From: Actinocrispum wychmicini
GTDB taxonomy: Bacteria; Actinomycetota; Actinomycetes; Mycobacteriales; Pseudonocardiaceae
Assembly: GCF_004345645.1 (NCBI RefSeq)
Contig: NZ_SLWS01000004.1
Span: forward strand, 744,001-808,000
DNA length: 64,000 bases
Reading direction: 5' to 3'
The position numbers and the translations under genes were made by a program. Within the stretch, counting starts at the first letter, position 1, and each line of letters opens with the position of its first letter. Below the pieces are notes generated by a model. That model was not told the DNA's origin and did not search any database. It was given only the letters and a program-made list of their open reading frames with translations. Positions 17,761 through 25,589 of this stretch are shown one piece after another.

Positions 17761-17946
17761 ATGATCAGGTCGTGGGAGAGACAAGACGCTGGTTTTGACC
17801 GGGAGTTTCCGGCGGGTGCGGTGCGCATCGTGGCCGAGACCGGAAAGTCGGTCGCGCAGGTCGCCGGGGGGGGGGGGGATTGGGGGCAGCAGACCTCGGG
17901 TCGAGGCTCGGGTAACGGCGTGTTCGGGTGGTTACACACCGTGTGA
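17761..17946 (+). pseudogene. IS3-type transposase OrfA remnant interrupted by a poly-G tract
   Basis: The frame starting at 17761 contains FDREFPAGAVRIVAETGKSVAQVA, matching the N-terminal HTH of IS3-family OrfA proteins ('EFR.GAVRIV.ETGKS.AQVA'). The match ends abruptly at a run of 13 G residues (17866-17878), after which no family similarity remains. Neither the rest of OrfA nor OrfB nor terminal inverted repeats are visible. A dead fragment. Confidence 0.55.
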
Positions 17947-18004
17947 CCTGCGGCGATGTTGACATGCTCGGCCCAGTGGTGTCATGATCCGCGGACACAA
18001 CCGT

Positions 18005-18050
18005 TGGAATCGTTTCCAGTGTCGCTAGGGGTACGTTGGAATCGTTTCCA
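18005..18050 (+). promoter_or_regulatory. Twin LacI-family operators
   Basis: TGGAATCGTTTCCA occurs at 18005-18018 and again at 18037-18050, a LacI/GalR-type site (TGGAA-N4-TTCCA). The shared string is 18 bp (CGTTGGAATCGTTTCCAG). Start-to-start spacing is 32 bp, three helical turns, placing both sites on one face of the DNA. They lie 31-77 bp before the LacI-family gene and the operon it heads, so they should mediate autoregulation and operon repression. Confidence 0.92.
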
Positions 18051-18081
18051 GCTTGATCACGACCGATGCGGAGCCGCGACG

Positions 18082-19071
18082 ATGACGTCGACACGTGCCA
18101 CGTTGTCCCAGGTGGCGGAGCGGGCCGGGGTGTCGCTGGCGTCGACCTCCCGGGCCTTGCACGGCACCGGGGCCAGCAGGGAGATGGTCGAGCGGGTCCG
18201 GGCCGCCGCGGCCGAGTTGGGGTACAGCGTGGACGCGGTCGGCCGGTCGCTGCGGATGAAGAAGACCTTTCAGGTCGCGTTCGCGGTGGCGGACATCGGC
18301 AACCCGGTGTACGTCGAGATGATGCGAGCGATTCACGAGGTGCTGGCGCCGCACGGCTACCGGGTGGTGGTCATGACGACCGGTGACACCACCACGTCGA
18401 CCGTCGAGTTGGTGCACAGCCTGAACAGTGGCTTCGTCGACGGCATGGTGATCAGTCCACTGCGGACCGACGACTGGCTGATTCGGGAGATCCAGCAGGC
18501 GCCGGTGCCCGTGGTCGTGATCGGCCGGGCCTTGGACGACCACGGCATCAGTTCGGTCTCCACCGACTCCGCGGGCGGGATCGGGCAGGCGGTGGGTCAT
18601 CTGCGGGCGATCGGCCGCGGCCGGATCGGCTTCGTCAACGGTCCGCTCGACACCACACCAGGTGAAGCCCGTCAGCGTGGTTTCGACGCGGCGGTGCGGG
18701 GTGTGGGTGCCGAAGTCGCCGAGGACTTCACGGTCGCGGCCGGGCTGGTGGCGGCCCGCAGGCTGCTCACCCGGGAACTGGACGCTGTCGTCGCCGCCAA
18801 CGACCTGCTGGCCATCGGGGTGATCCATGCCGCGCGGGAACTGGGGCTCCGGGTGCCGGAAGACGTCGCCGTGACCGGGATGGACGACACCGAGATCGGG
18901 CGCGTGTTCTATCCGAGCCTGACCAGTGTGTCCCTCGGGTCGACCGAGCGCGGGCGGGCCGCCGCGGACCTGATGCTCAGGCTCGCCGAGGGCGCCGAGC
19001 AGGAGGCCCAGCAGGTCGTTGTCGGCCCGACCCTGATCGTTCGCGAGTCCACAGTCCGGAGTGGACAATGA
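18082..19071 (+). CDS. LacI-family transcriptional regulator
   Basis: 329 residues from ATG 18082 with GGAG 8 nt upstream; a longer frame to 17956 would cover the operators. TLSQVAERAGVSLASTSRALHG is the LacI helix-turn-helix and ELGYSVDAVGRSLRM the hinge. The sugar-binding core follows, ending in the GMDDTEIGRVFYPSLTSVSLG signature. Its ATGA overlap with the first permease gene makes it the first cistron of a ten-gene operon. The inducer is presumably the transported compound or its breakdown product. Confidence 0.93.
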   Translation: MTSTRATLSQVAERAGVSLASTSRALHGTGASREMVERVRAAAAELGYSVDAVGRSLRMKKTFQVAFAVADIGNPVYVEMMRAIHEVLAPHGYRVVVMTTGDTTTSTVELVHSLNSGFVDGMVISPLRTDDWLIREIQQAPVPVVVIGRALDDHGISSVSTDSAGGIGQAVGHLRAIGRGRIGFVNGPLDTTPGEARQRGFDAAVRGVGAEVAEDFTVAAGLVAARRLLTRELDAVVAANDLLAIGVIHAARELGLRVPEDVAVTGMDDTEIGRVFYPSLTSVSLGSTERGRAAADLMLRLAEGAEQEAQQVVVGPTLIVRESTVRSGQ

Positions 19072-20006
19072 CGACCGTGCTCAAGAAGCCCGAAGTGGCA
19101 AGACCGGCCCCGCGTCGCAAGGGCACGATGGTGCGGGCCAGGCGGCGTGAGGCGATCGCGCTGGTGATGCCGTCGCTGATCCCGATCCTGGTCCTCAGCG
19201 TCGCGCCGCTCGTCATCGCGTTGGCGCTCGCGTTCACCGACGCCCGGCTGGTGCGTAACCCGGACTACAACTTCGTCGGCGTGGACAACTTCGTGCGCCT
19301 GGCGGACAACAGTCTGTTCTGGGAGTCCGTGAAGATCGGTCTCATCTGGACGGTCGGCGTCACGATCCTGCAACTCGCCGCGTCGATGGGGCTCGCGCTG
19401 CTGCTCAACTCGGGCCTGCGGCTGCAAGGGTTGACGCGGGTGCTCGCGCTGATCCCGTGGGCGATGCCGCCCGTGGTCGTGGCGATCATGTGGCAGATGA
19501 TCTACTCGGCCAACGGCGGCCCGCTCAACGCCTTCCTCGGCAGCGTCGGCCTGCCGGACGACACGAACTGGCTCGGCGACTTCTCGACCGCGCTGCCCGC
19601 GGTGATCCTGGTCGGGATCTGGGTCGGGATGCCGCAGACGACCGTCACGCTGCTGGCCGGACTGCAGCAGATCCCGGCCGAGCTGCACGAGGCCGCGTCG
19701 ATGGACGGCGCCGGCGCGTGGCGGCGGTTCACCGCCGTGACGTGGCCGAGCCTGCGGCCGATCGTCGGCTCGATCACGTCGTTGAACTTCATCTGGAACT
19801 TCAACTCGTTCGCCCTGGTCTACGTACTCACCGAGGGCGGGCCGGGCGGCCGGACCATGGTCCCGGTGCTGTTCACGTACCTGGAGGCGTTCAAGAACCG
19901 CAACATCGGCTACGCGGCGGCGATGGGAGTCGTGCTGGTGATCGTCGTCGTGTTCCTGCTGGCGCTGTACCTGCGGGCACAGTTCCGGCACGAGCGGAAG
20001 GGCTGA
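19068..20006 (+). CDS. CUT1-type sugar ABC transporter permease (MalF-like)
   Basis: 312 residues with six predicted membrane helices; the first is about residues 24-45 (IALVMPSLIPILVLSVAPLV). The EAA loop that docks the ATPase is ELHEAASMDGAGAWRRFTAVTWPSL. Overlaps the LacI gene by 4 nt and precedes the second permease by 3 bp. No ATP-binding subunit is encoded in the operon, so a shared MsiK-type ATPase elsewhere is expected, as in other actinomycete CUT1 systems. Confidence 0.93.
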   Translation: MTTVLKKPEVARPAPRRKGTMVRARRREAIALVMPSLIPILVLSVAPLVIALALAFTDARLVRNPDYNFVGVDNFVRLADNSLFWESVKIGLIWTVGVTILQLAASMGLALLLNSGLRLQGLTRVLALIPWAMPPVVVAIMWQMIYSANGGPLNAFLGSVGLPDDTNWLGDFSTALPAVILVGIWVGMPQTTVTLLAGLQQIPAELHEAASMDGAGAWRRFTAVTWPSLRPIVGSITSLNFIWNFNSFALVYVLTEGGPGGRTMVPVLFTYLEAFKNRNIGYAAAMGVVLVIVVVFLLALYLRAQFRHERKG

Positions 20007-20009
20007 ACC

Positions 20010-20828
20010 GTGAAGCGCGCAGCCCAGTACGTGGCACTGCTCGGGTACCTGTTGTTCCTCGGGTTCCCGTTGGTGTGGCTGATCTCGGCGTCGGTGAAGT
20101 CCTCCCGGGAACTCAACTCGCTGCACGTGAGCCTGCTCCCGGAGCAGTGGCAGTGGTCGAACTACTCCGAGGCGCTGTCCCGGCAGGGACTCGTGCACTC
20201 CGCGTGGAACAGCCTGATGGTGGCGCTGGCCGCCACCGCCCTGGTGATCGTGATCGCGTTGCCGGCCGCCTATGTGCTCGCCCGGCTGCGCGGCAAGATC
20301 CGGGCGGCCGGGGTCGGCTGGATCCTGGTCAGCCAGGTGTTCCCGGTGGTTCTGGTGATCCTGCCGCTGTTCCTGATCCTGCGGACGATCGGGTTGGCCG
20401 ACAGCCTGGCCGGGCTCACCCTCGTACACGTGACGTACATGCTGCCGTTCGCGTTGTGGATGCTGCAGGGGTACGTCGCCGCGATCCCGGTGGAACTCGA
20501 AGAAGCCGGCGCCATGGACGGCGCCAGCAGGTTCACGGTGTTGCTCCGGATCGTGTTCCCGCTGTTGGCTCCCGGTGTCGTCGCGACCGCGATGTTCAGC
20601 TTCGTGTCGTCGTGGAACGAGTTCTTCTTCGCGCTCGTTCTGTTGCAGTCGCCGGAGAACTACACGTTGCCCATCACGCTGAAGATGTTCATCGGCGGCG
20701 AGGGCAAGGTCGCGCTCGGTCCGCTCGCCGCGGGCGCCGTGCTCGCCGCCATTCCCAGCATCGTCTTCTTCACGCTCTTGCGGCGCAAGCTCACCGGTGG
20801 GCTGATGGCCGGCGCGGTGAAGGGATGA
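20010..20828 (+). CDS. CUT1-type sugar ABC transporter permease (MalG-like)
   Basis: 272 residues from GTG 20010. Six membrane helices, with the EAA loop VELEEAGAMDGASRFTVLLRI near residues 157-180. The C-terminal helix LAAIPSIVFFTLLRRKLTGGLMAGAVKG is typical of MalG-like proteins. Forms the heterodimeric channel with the preceding permease. Confidence 0.93.
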   Translation: MKRAAQYVALLGYLLFLGFPLVWLISASVKSSRELNSLHVSLLPEQWQWSNYSEALSRQGLVHSAWNSLMVALAATALVIVIALPAAYVLARLRGKIRAAGVGWILVSQVFPVVLVILPLFLILRTIGLADSLAGLTLVHVTYMLPFALWMLQGYVAAIPVELEEAGAMDGASRFTVLLRIVFPLLAPGVVATAMFSFVSSWNEFFFALVLLQSPENYTLPITLKMFIGGEGKVALGPLAAGAVLAAIPSIVFFTLLRRKLTGGLMAGAVKG

Positions 20829-20878
20829 ACCCCGTGCCGGTCCTTGCATGGACTGCCGTATCACGAAAGGTCGACCCA

Positions 20879-22159
20879 ATGAAGTCTCGACGTGTGCTGA
20901 CCGCCGCGCTGATCGCGATCACGAGCCTGGTCCTCACCGCCTGCGGTGGCGGTGGCGGCAGTGGCGGGTCCAGTGGTCCGGTGACCCTGACCTTCCAGTC
21001 CCTGTCCGACCAGCCGGCGGCCATCGCGGCCACCAACAAGATCGTCGACGACTGGAACAAGGCCCACGCCGACATCCAGGTGAAGGTCGTGCAGGCGGGC
21101 TGGGACGGCGTCTACGACAAGCTCATCACGCAGTTCAACGCGGACACCGCGCCGGACATCATCCACTACGAGGCAGCTGGTGTCGTGCCGTTCGCGACGG
21201 ACGGCTACCTGGCGGACCTGACCCCGTACGTGTCCGACAAGAAGCGGGCGGACATCCCCAAGGGCGTGCTCGACTCGGTGACCGTGGGCGGCAAGGTGAT
21301 CGCCTACCCGACCGAGATCCAGTCCTATGTGGTCTTCGCGAACCGCGCGCTGCTGCAGAAGGCCGGGGTCACCGTCCCCACCGGCGACTCGATGACCTGG
21401 GACCAGGTGCGGGAGATCGCCAAGGCCACCACCAAGGACGGCGTGTACGGCCTCGGCTGGGGACTGAAGAGCCCGACGGCCGCGTTCGTCGCGCTGGCCC
21501 CCGGCTTCGGCGGGACGTACTTCCAGGGCACCGGCAAGGACGCGAAGATCAACGTCGGCGCCGGTGAGATGGCGCTGCCCAAGCTCGTCGACACCATGGC
21601 GCAGCAGGACAAGTCGATCCTGCCGGTGACCCTGACCCAGGCCGGCACCAAGGCGTTGGCGCCGTTCTACGCCGGCCAGGTCGCGATGACCGTCCAGGGT
21701 TCCTTCCAGGCCGCGAACATCGCCAAGGACGCGCCCGCCGGCTTCGACTGGGTCGTGCTGCCCGCGCCCGGCGGGTCCGCCGGCCCGGCCCAGGCCGCCA
21801 ACCCGCAGACCGTGTCGGTGAACAAGGACTCCAAGCACGTCAAGGAAGCGGCCGACTTCCTGGACTTCTTCACCAACACCGAGAACCTGGCCGCGCTGAA
21901 CGAGGCCGACGCCCTGATCCCGGGGACCACGTCCGCGCGGGACGTCCTGATGGCCAAGCTGGGCTCGAAGAACGGCTGGAACGTCATCCTGTCCTCCGGC
22001 AAGTACCTCACCTCGGCGCCGTACCTGTTCGTGGACAAGTACGCGCAATGGAAGGACACCGTGGCGACGCCGGCGTACCAGAAGTTCCTGGGGAAGGAAC
22101 TGGACGCCGCCGGTCTGGCCCGTGCGCTGCAGGACGGCTGGCAGTCCATTTCAAGGTAG
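20879..22159 (+). CDS. Sugar-binding lipoprotein of the CUT1 transporter
   Basis: 426 residues from ATG 20879 (AAAGG 8 nt upstream; an ATG at 20825 is a longer, less likely start). A lipoprotein signal, MKSRRVLTAALIAITSLVLT followed by the lipobox Cys and a Gly/Ser linker, tethers it to the membrane. The rest is the two-lobed extracellular solute-binding fold 1 (ATNKIVDDWNKAHADIQVKV; DIIHYEAAGVVPFATDGYLADL; DFLDFFTNTENLA). Ligand unknown; the neighbouring hydrolases point to a glycoside or riboside. Confidence 0.93.
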   Translation: MKSRRVLTAALIAITSLVLTACGGGGGSGGSSGPVTLTFQSLSDQPAAIAATNKIVDDWNKAHADIQVKVVQAGWDGVYDKLITQFNADTAPDIIHYEAAGVVPFATDGYLADLTPYVSDKKRADIPKGVLDSVTVGGKVIAYPTEIQSYVVFANRALLQKAGVTVPTGDSMTWDQVREIAKATTKDGVYGLGWGLKSPTAAFVALAPGFGGTYFQGTGKDAKINVGAGEMALPKLVDTMAQQDKSILPVTLTQAGTKALAPFYAGQVAMTVQGSFQAANIAKDAPAGFDWVVLPAPGGSAGPAQAANPQTVSVNKDSKHVKEAADFLDFFTNTENLAALNEADALIPGTTSARDVLMAKLGSKNGWNVILSSGKYLTSAPYLFVDKYAQWKDTVATPAYQKFLGKELDAAGLARALQDGWQSISR

Positions 22160-22189
22160 TCGAGCACTAGCGAAGGGGAGGGGAAACCG

Positions 22190-23353
22190 GTGACCTGGCT
22201 GGAAGACCGAGCGGTGGCGGTGATCACGGGGGCGGCCGTGGGGGACGCGCTCGGCGGCGCCACCGAGGGATGGACGCCCGAGCAGATCGAGGAACGGCAC
22301 GGCGGCCGGGTGACCGGCATCGTCGGGCCGTGGTACCCGGACTGGCGGGACGCGCGTCCCATCGCGCCGTACCACAAGGGCGACGGGCATGTCACCGACG
22401 ACACTCTCATGACGCGCGCGTTGGTGGAGGTGTACGCCAAACGCCGGGCGCATCTCGACGCGTACGCGATGGCCGAGGACCTGGTGCCGCTCATGATCGG
22501 CGAGCCGCGGTGGGTGCCCGAACTGGAGTCGACCGCGTTGTTGCTGCAGCGGGTCTTCCTCGCGGAGAAGTGGATCGTCGCCCGGCTCCACTATGGACAC
22601 GTCGATCCACGCGAAGCCGGTGTGGGCAACGTGGTCAACTGCGGGGCGGCGATGTACGTCGCGCCGGTCGGGCTCGCCAACGCCGGGGATCCGCGTGGCG
22701 CGTACGCGGAGGCGATCGATCTTACCGGCGCGCACCAGTCGAGTTACGGGCGTGAGGCGGCGGGGGTGTTCGCGGCGATGGTGGCCGCCGCGGTCACGCC
22801 CGGCGCTCATCTCGACGAAGTGGTCACGTCCGCTGTGGACGTCGCGCACGACGGGACAGCGGCGGCGATCCACGCCGTTATCGAGGCCCTGGATGGATGG
22901 TCGCCGCCACGGACCGAGGACGACGAGCGGGCTCTCATGCGCCTTGTCCGGGAGACGGTCGCTCCCTTCGACTCGGTCGGGCCGCACTACCGGGAGATGT
23001 CGCTGGACGCGCGGCGGCCGTCGCGGACGAAGTCGATCGAGGAGTTGCCAGCGGCGCTCGGACTCGTGCTCGGGCACCAGGGTGACTTCCGTGGTGCGGT
23101 CCTCGCCGCGGTCAACTACGGTCGGGATGCCGACTCGATCGCGACCATGGCGGCCGCGATCTGCGCCGGGCTCGGCGGGTCGGCCGTCGTGCCCGCCGAG
23201 TGGCTCGACGCTGTCAGCGCGGCCAGCCGCATGGACATCCGCGAGACGGGACTGCTGATGGCCTCGGCGGCGGCCGACATCCTCCGGGGCGACCGGGAGC
23301 GGGTGCACACGCGGCTGCGTTCTCTCGACGCGCTCGAAGGGGTGTCGGTGTGA
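22190..23353 (+). CDS. ADP-ribosylglycohydrolase (DraG/ARH) family enzyme 1
   Basis: 387 residues, GTG start behind GGGGAGGGG. The family metal-site motifs are GAAVGDALGG (near residue 14), GHVTDDTLM and the C-terminal NYGRDADSIATMAAAICAGLGG, which together supply the Asp/Thr ligands of two Mg2+ ions. Known members cleave the N- or O-glycosidic bond of ADP-ribose adducts and related ribosides. Placement in a sugar-import operon next to a second paralogue and a ribokinase suggests a small ribosylated substrate instead of modified protein. Overlaps the next gene by 4 nt. Confidence 0.87.
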   Translation: MTWLEDRAVAVITGAAVGDALGGATEGWTPEQIEERHGGRVTGIVGPWYPDWRDARPIAPYHKGDGHVTDDTLMTRALVEVYAKRRAHLDAYAMAEDLVPLMIGEPRWVPELESTALLLQRVFLAEKWIVARLHYGHVDPREAGVGNVVNCGAAMYVAPVGLANAGDPRGAYAEAIDLTGAHQSSYGREAAGVFAAMVAAAVTPGAHLDEVVTSAVDVAHDGTAAAIHAVIEALDGWSPPRTEDDERALMRLVRETVAPFDSVGPHYREMSLDARRPSRTKSIEELPAALGLVLGHQGDFRGAVLAAVNYGRDADSIATMAAAICAGLGGSAVVPAEWLDAVSAASRMDIRETGLLMASAAADILRGDRERVHTRLRSLDALEGVSV

Positions 23354-24687
23354 GGCTCACCTGGGCGCAGCCCGAAGACCTGCTGGCGCACGAGTTCGTC
23401 CAGTCCGCTGTGGAGGGCAGGGACATCGACCGGACGTGGGCGCGCTGGTCGGCGGCGGGTGGCGACCCCAACCCGGCGGTGAGCGGTGCCGGACCGCACC
23501 CCGCGCCGCCGGCCCTGCGCGCGCTCGCCCGTGAGTTGCTCGACGAACTGGCCGCCCTGCCCACGCCGGACGACCCGGACGAACCGGACGACTGGGACGC
23601 GATTCTCGCCCTCCTGCCACCCGCGCCTGACTTGCGACTGTCCGATAAGGACCGGATACTGGGGGCATGGACCGGCCGTGCCGCCGGGTGTCTGCTCGGC
23701 AAGCCGGTGGAGAAGATCCCGCGTGAGGGCATCGAGGAGATCCTCCGCGCGACCGGACGTTGGCCGCTGGACCAGTGGTTCACCGCGGTCGGCCTGCCCG
23801 ACGACGTGGCCGCGCGCTGGCCGTGGAACCGTCGGTCCGCCGCGACCTCGTTGGCGGAGAACATCAACGGGATGCCCGAAGACGACGACCTCAACTACGC
23901 GATGCTCGCGCTCACGTTGTTGGAGACGCACGACCGCGGCTTCACCACGGAGGACGTCGCCCAGCTGTGGCTGGACAATCTGCCCGCCGGGCGGGTGTTC
24001 ACGGCCGAGCGCGTCGCCTACCGCAACCTGCTCGACGCCCGTCCTGTCCCCGAGACAGCCACGCACCACAATCCGTTTCGCGAGTGGATCGGCGCGTTGA
24101 TCCGCACTGACGTGTTCGGCTGGGTGTCGCCGGGGGACGTGCGGGCCGCGGCTCGTCTGGCGTGGACGGACGCACGGCTGAGCCATACGCGCAACGGCGT
24201 CTACGGCGCCATGTGGGCGGCTGCGCTCGCGTCGGCCGCGATGGTGTGCGGCACCGTCGAAGAGGTCCTGGACGCGGCCGAGACCGTGATCCCGCCACGC
24301 AGTCGGCTGGCTCGGGCTGTCCGGTTCGGACGGGAGGCGGCCAGATACGACGTGCCCGCCGCCCTGGACCGCCTGCATGGCGAGTACGGCGACCTGCACT
24401 GGGTGCACGTTCTCAACAACGCCGCGGTCATCGCGTACGCGCTGGCGAAGGGCGGCGGAGAGTTCGGGCCGAGCGTGTCCATCGCGGTGACGGCAGGATG
24501 GGACACGGATTCCGCCGCCGCGACGGTCGGTGGGGTCGTGGGCGCGCTTCTTGGCGTCGACGAAATGGGTACACAGTGGACGAAGCCGCTTGACGGCCGG
24601 ATAGCGACATCGTTGCCCGGCGGGGAACAGCGGATAGTCGATCTCGCGGCCCGGACCGCCGCTCTCGTGTCGCGGAGGGACACGTGA
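23350..24687 (+). CDS. ADP-ribosylglycohydrolase family enzyme 2
   Basis: 445 residues from GTG 23350, which overlaps the previous stop (GTGA). The N-terminal ~95 residues (TWAQPEDLLAHEFVQSAVEG...) are an extra module I cannot name. The catalytic domain begins at GAWTGRAAGCLLGKPVEKIP, with EDDDLNYAMLALTLLE and TAGWDTDSAAATVGGVVGALLG as metal-binding motifs. The first acidic motif is DDDLN instead of DDT, so the substrate may differ from that of enzyme 1. Two non-identical paralogues in one operon hint at sequential cleavages or a heteromer. Confidence 0.85.
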   Translation: MRLTWAQPEDLLAHEFVQSAVEGRDIDRTWARWSAAGGDPNPAVSGAGPHPAPPALRALARELLDELAALPTPDDPDEPDDWDAILALLPPAPDLRLSDKDRILGAWTGRAAGCLLGKPVEKIPREGIEEILRATGRWPLDQWFTAVGLPDDVAARWPWNRRSAATSLAENINGMPEDDDLNYAMLALTLLETHDRGFTTEDVAQLWLDNLPAGRVFTAERVAYRNLLDARPVPETATHHNPFREWIGALIRTDVFGWVSPGDVRAAARLAWTDARLSHTRNGVYGAMWAAALASAAMVCGTVEEVLDAAETVIPPRSRLARAVRFGREAARYDVPAALDRLHGEYGDLHWVHVLNNAAVIAYALAKGGGEFGPSVSIAVTAGWDTDSAAATVGGVVGALLGVDEMGTQWTKPLDGRIATSLPGGEQRIVDLAARTAALVSRRDT

Positions 24688-25589
24688 ACGGTCGTGTCGT
24701 GGTGGTCGGCTCGGCGAACGTCGACCTCGTCGTGGACGTGGCCCGGCCGCCCCGGGCCGGGGAGACGGTCCTCGGCGGGGACTTGCGCCGCAACCCCGGT
24801 GGCAAGGGCGCGAACCAGGCCGTGGCCGCCGCGCTGGCGGGAGGCGCGGACACGACGTTCATCGGCGCGCTGGGCGATGACGATTCCGCCGATCTGCTCC
24901 TGCTCTCGCTCGAATGCGCCGGGGTTCGTACCGACCTTGTCGGCCGGGTCGGTGCGCCGACAGGGACCGCGCTCATCACAGTCTCCCCGGATGGTGAGAA
25001 CGCGATCACGGTCGCGCCCGGCGCCAACGCCTACCTGACGTTGAGCGCTCCGCAGGTCGAGCGGATCGCCGAGGCCGATGTCGTGCTCGCCCAGTTGGAG
25101 ATTCCGCTCGGTGTGGTGCGCGCGGCCGCTTCCGCCCGGCGAGCCGGTGCCGTCATGGCGCTCAACGCGGCGCCGGCGCGCGATCTGCCCGAACCGATCT
25201 GGGAAGCGATCGACCTGCTCATCGTCAACGAACATGAGGCAGCCGACTACGCGCTCACGTCGGGTCCGGCGGAGATTCTCGCCTCGAAGCTCCTGGGCCG
25301 GGTTCCAGCGGTTGTCGTCACGCTCGGCGGCGATGGTTGCGTTGTCGCCGAACGGAACCGTGAACCGGTCCATGTCCCGGGTATCCCGGTGAACGCCGTC
25401 GACACCACTGGCGCCGGCGACACGTTCTGCGGTGTGCTCGCCGCGGCTCTGGCCCGTGGGTTACCCCTCTCCGAAGCCGCGCGGTTGGCGTGCGCGGCGG
25501 GTGCCTTGGCCGTGACGCGGCCGGGCGCGCAGGACGCGGTCCCGACCGCGGCGGAAGTCGCGGAGTTCGCGCGAGGAAAGGAAACATGA
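24684..25589 (+). CDS. Ribokinase-like PfkB carbohydrate kinase
   Basis: 301 residues from GTG 24684, overlapping the previous stop. The first PfkB signature is RRNPGGKGANQAVAAALAGG and the second, with the catalytic base, is DTTGAGDTFCGVLAAALARG; VVGSANVDLVVDV is the typical ribokinase start. Phosphorylates ribose or a similar pentose at the expense of ATP. It sits after two glycohydrolases, consistent with trapping the sugar they release. Confidence 0.9.
   Translation: MNGRVVVVGSANVDLVVDVARPPRAGETVLGGDLRRNPGGKGANQAVAAALAGGADTTFIGALGDDDSADLLLLSLECAGVRTDLVGRVGAPTGTALITVSPDGENAITVAPGANAYLTLSAPQVERIAEADVVLAQLEIPLGVVRAAASARRAGAVMALNAAPARDLPEPIWEAIDLLIVNEHEAADYALTSGPAEILASKLLGRVPAVVVTLGGDGCVVAERNREPVHVPGIPVNAVDTTGAGDTFCGVLAAALARGLPLSEAARLACAAGALAVTRPGAQDAVPTAAEVAEFARGKET

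Noticed and set aside
18909..20879. 656-codon minus-strand frame
   Set aside because: Antisense to LacI and two permease genes; repetitive Arg/Gln/Glu/His/Asp composition typical of a shadow frame.
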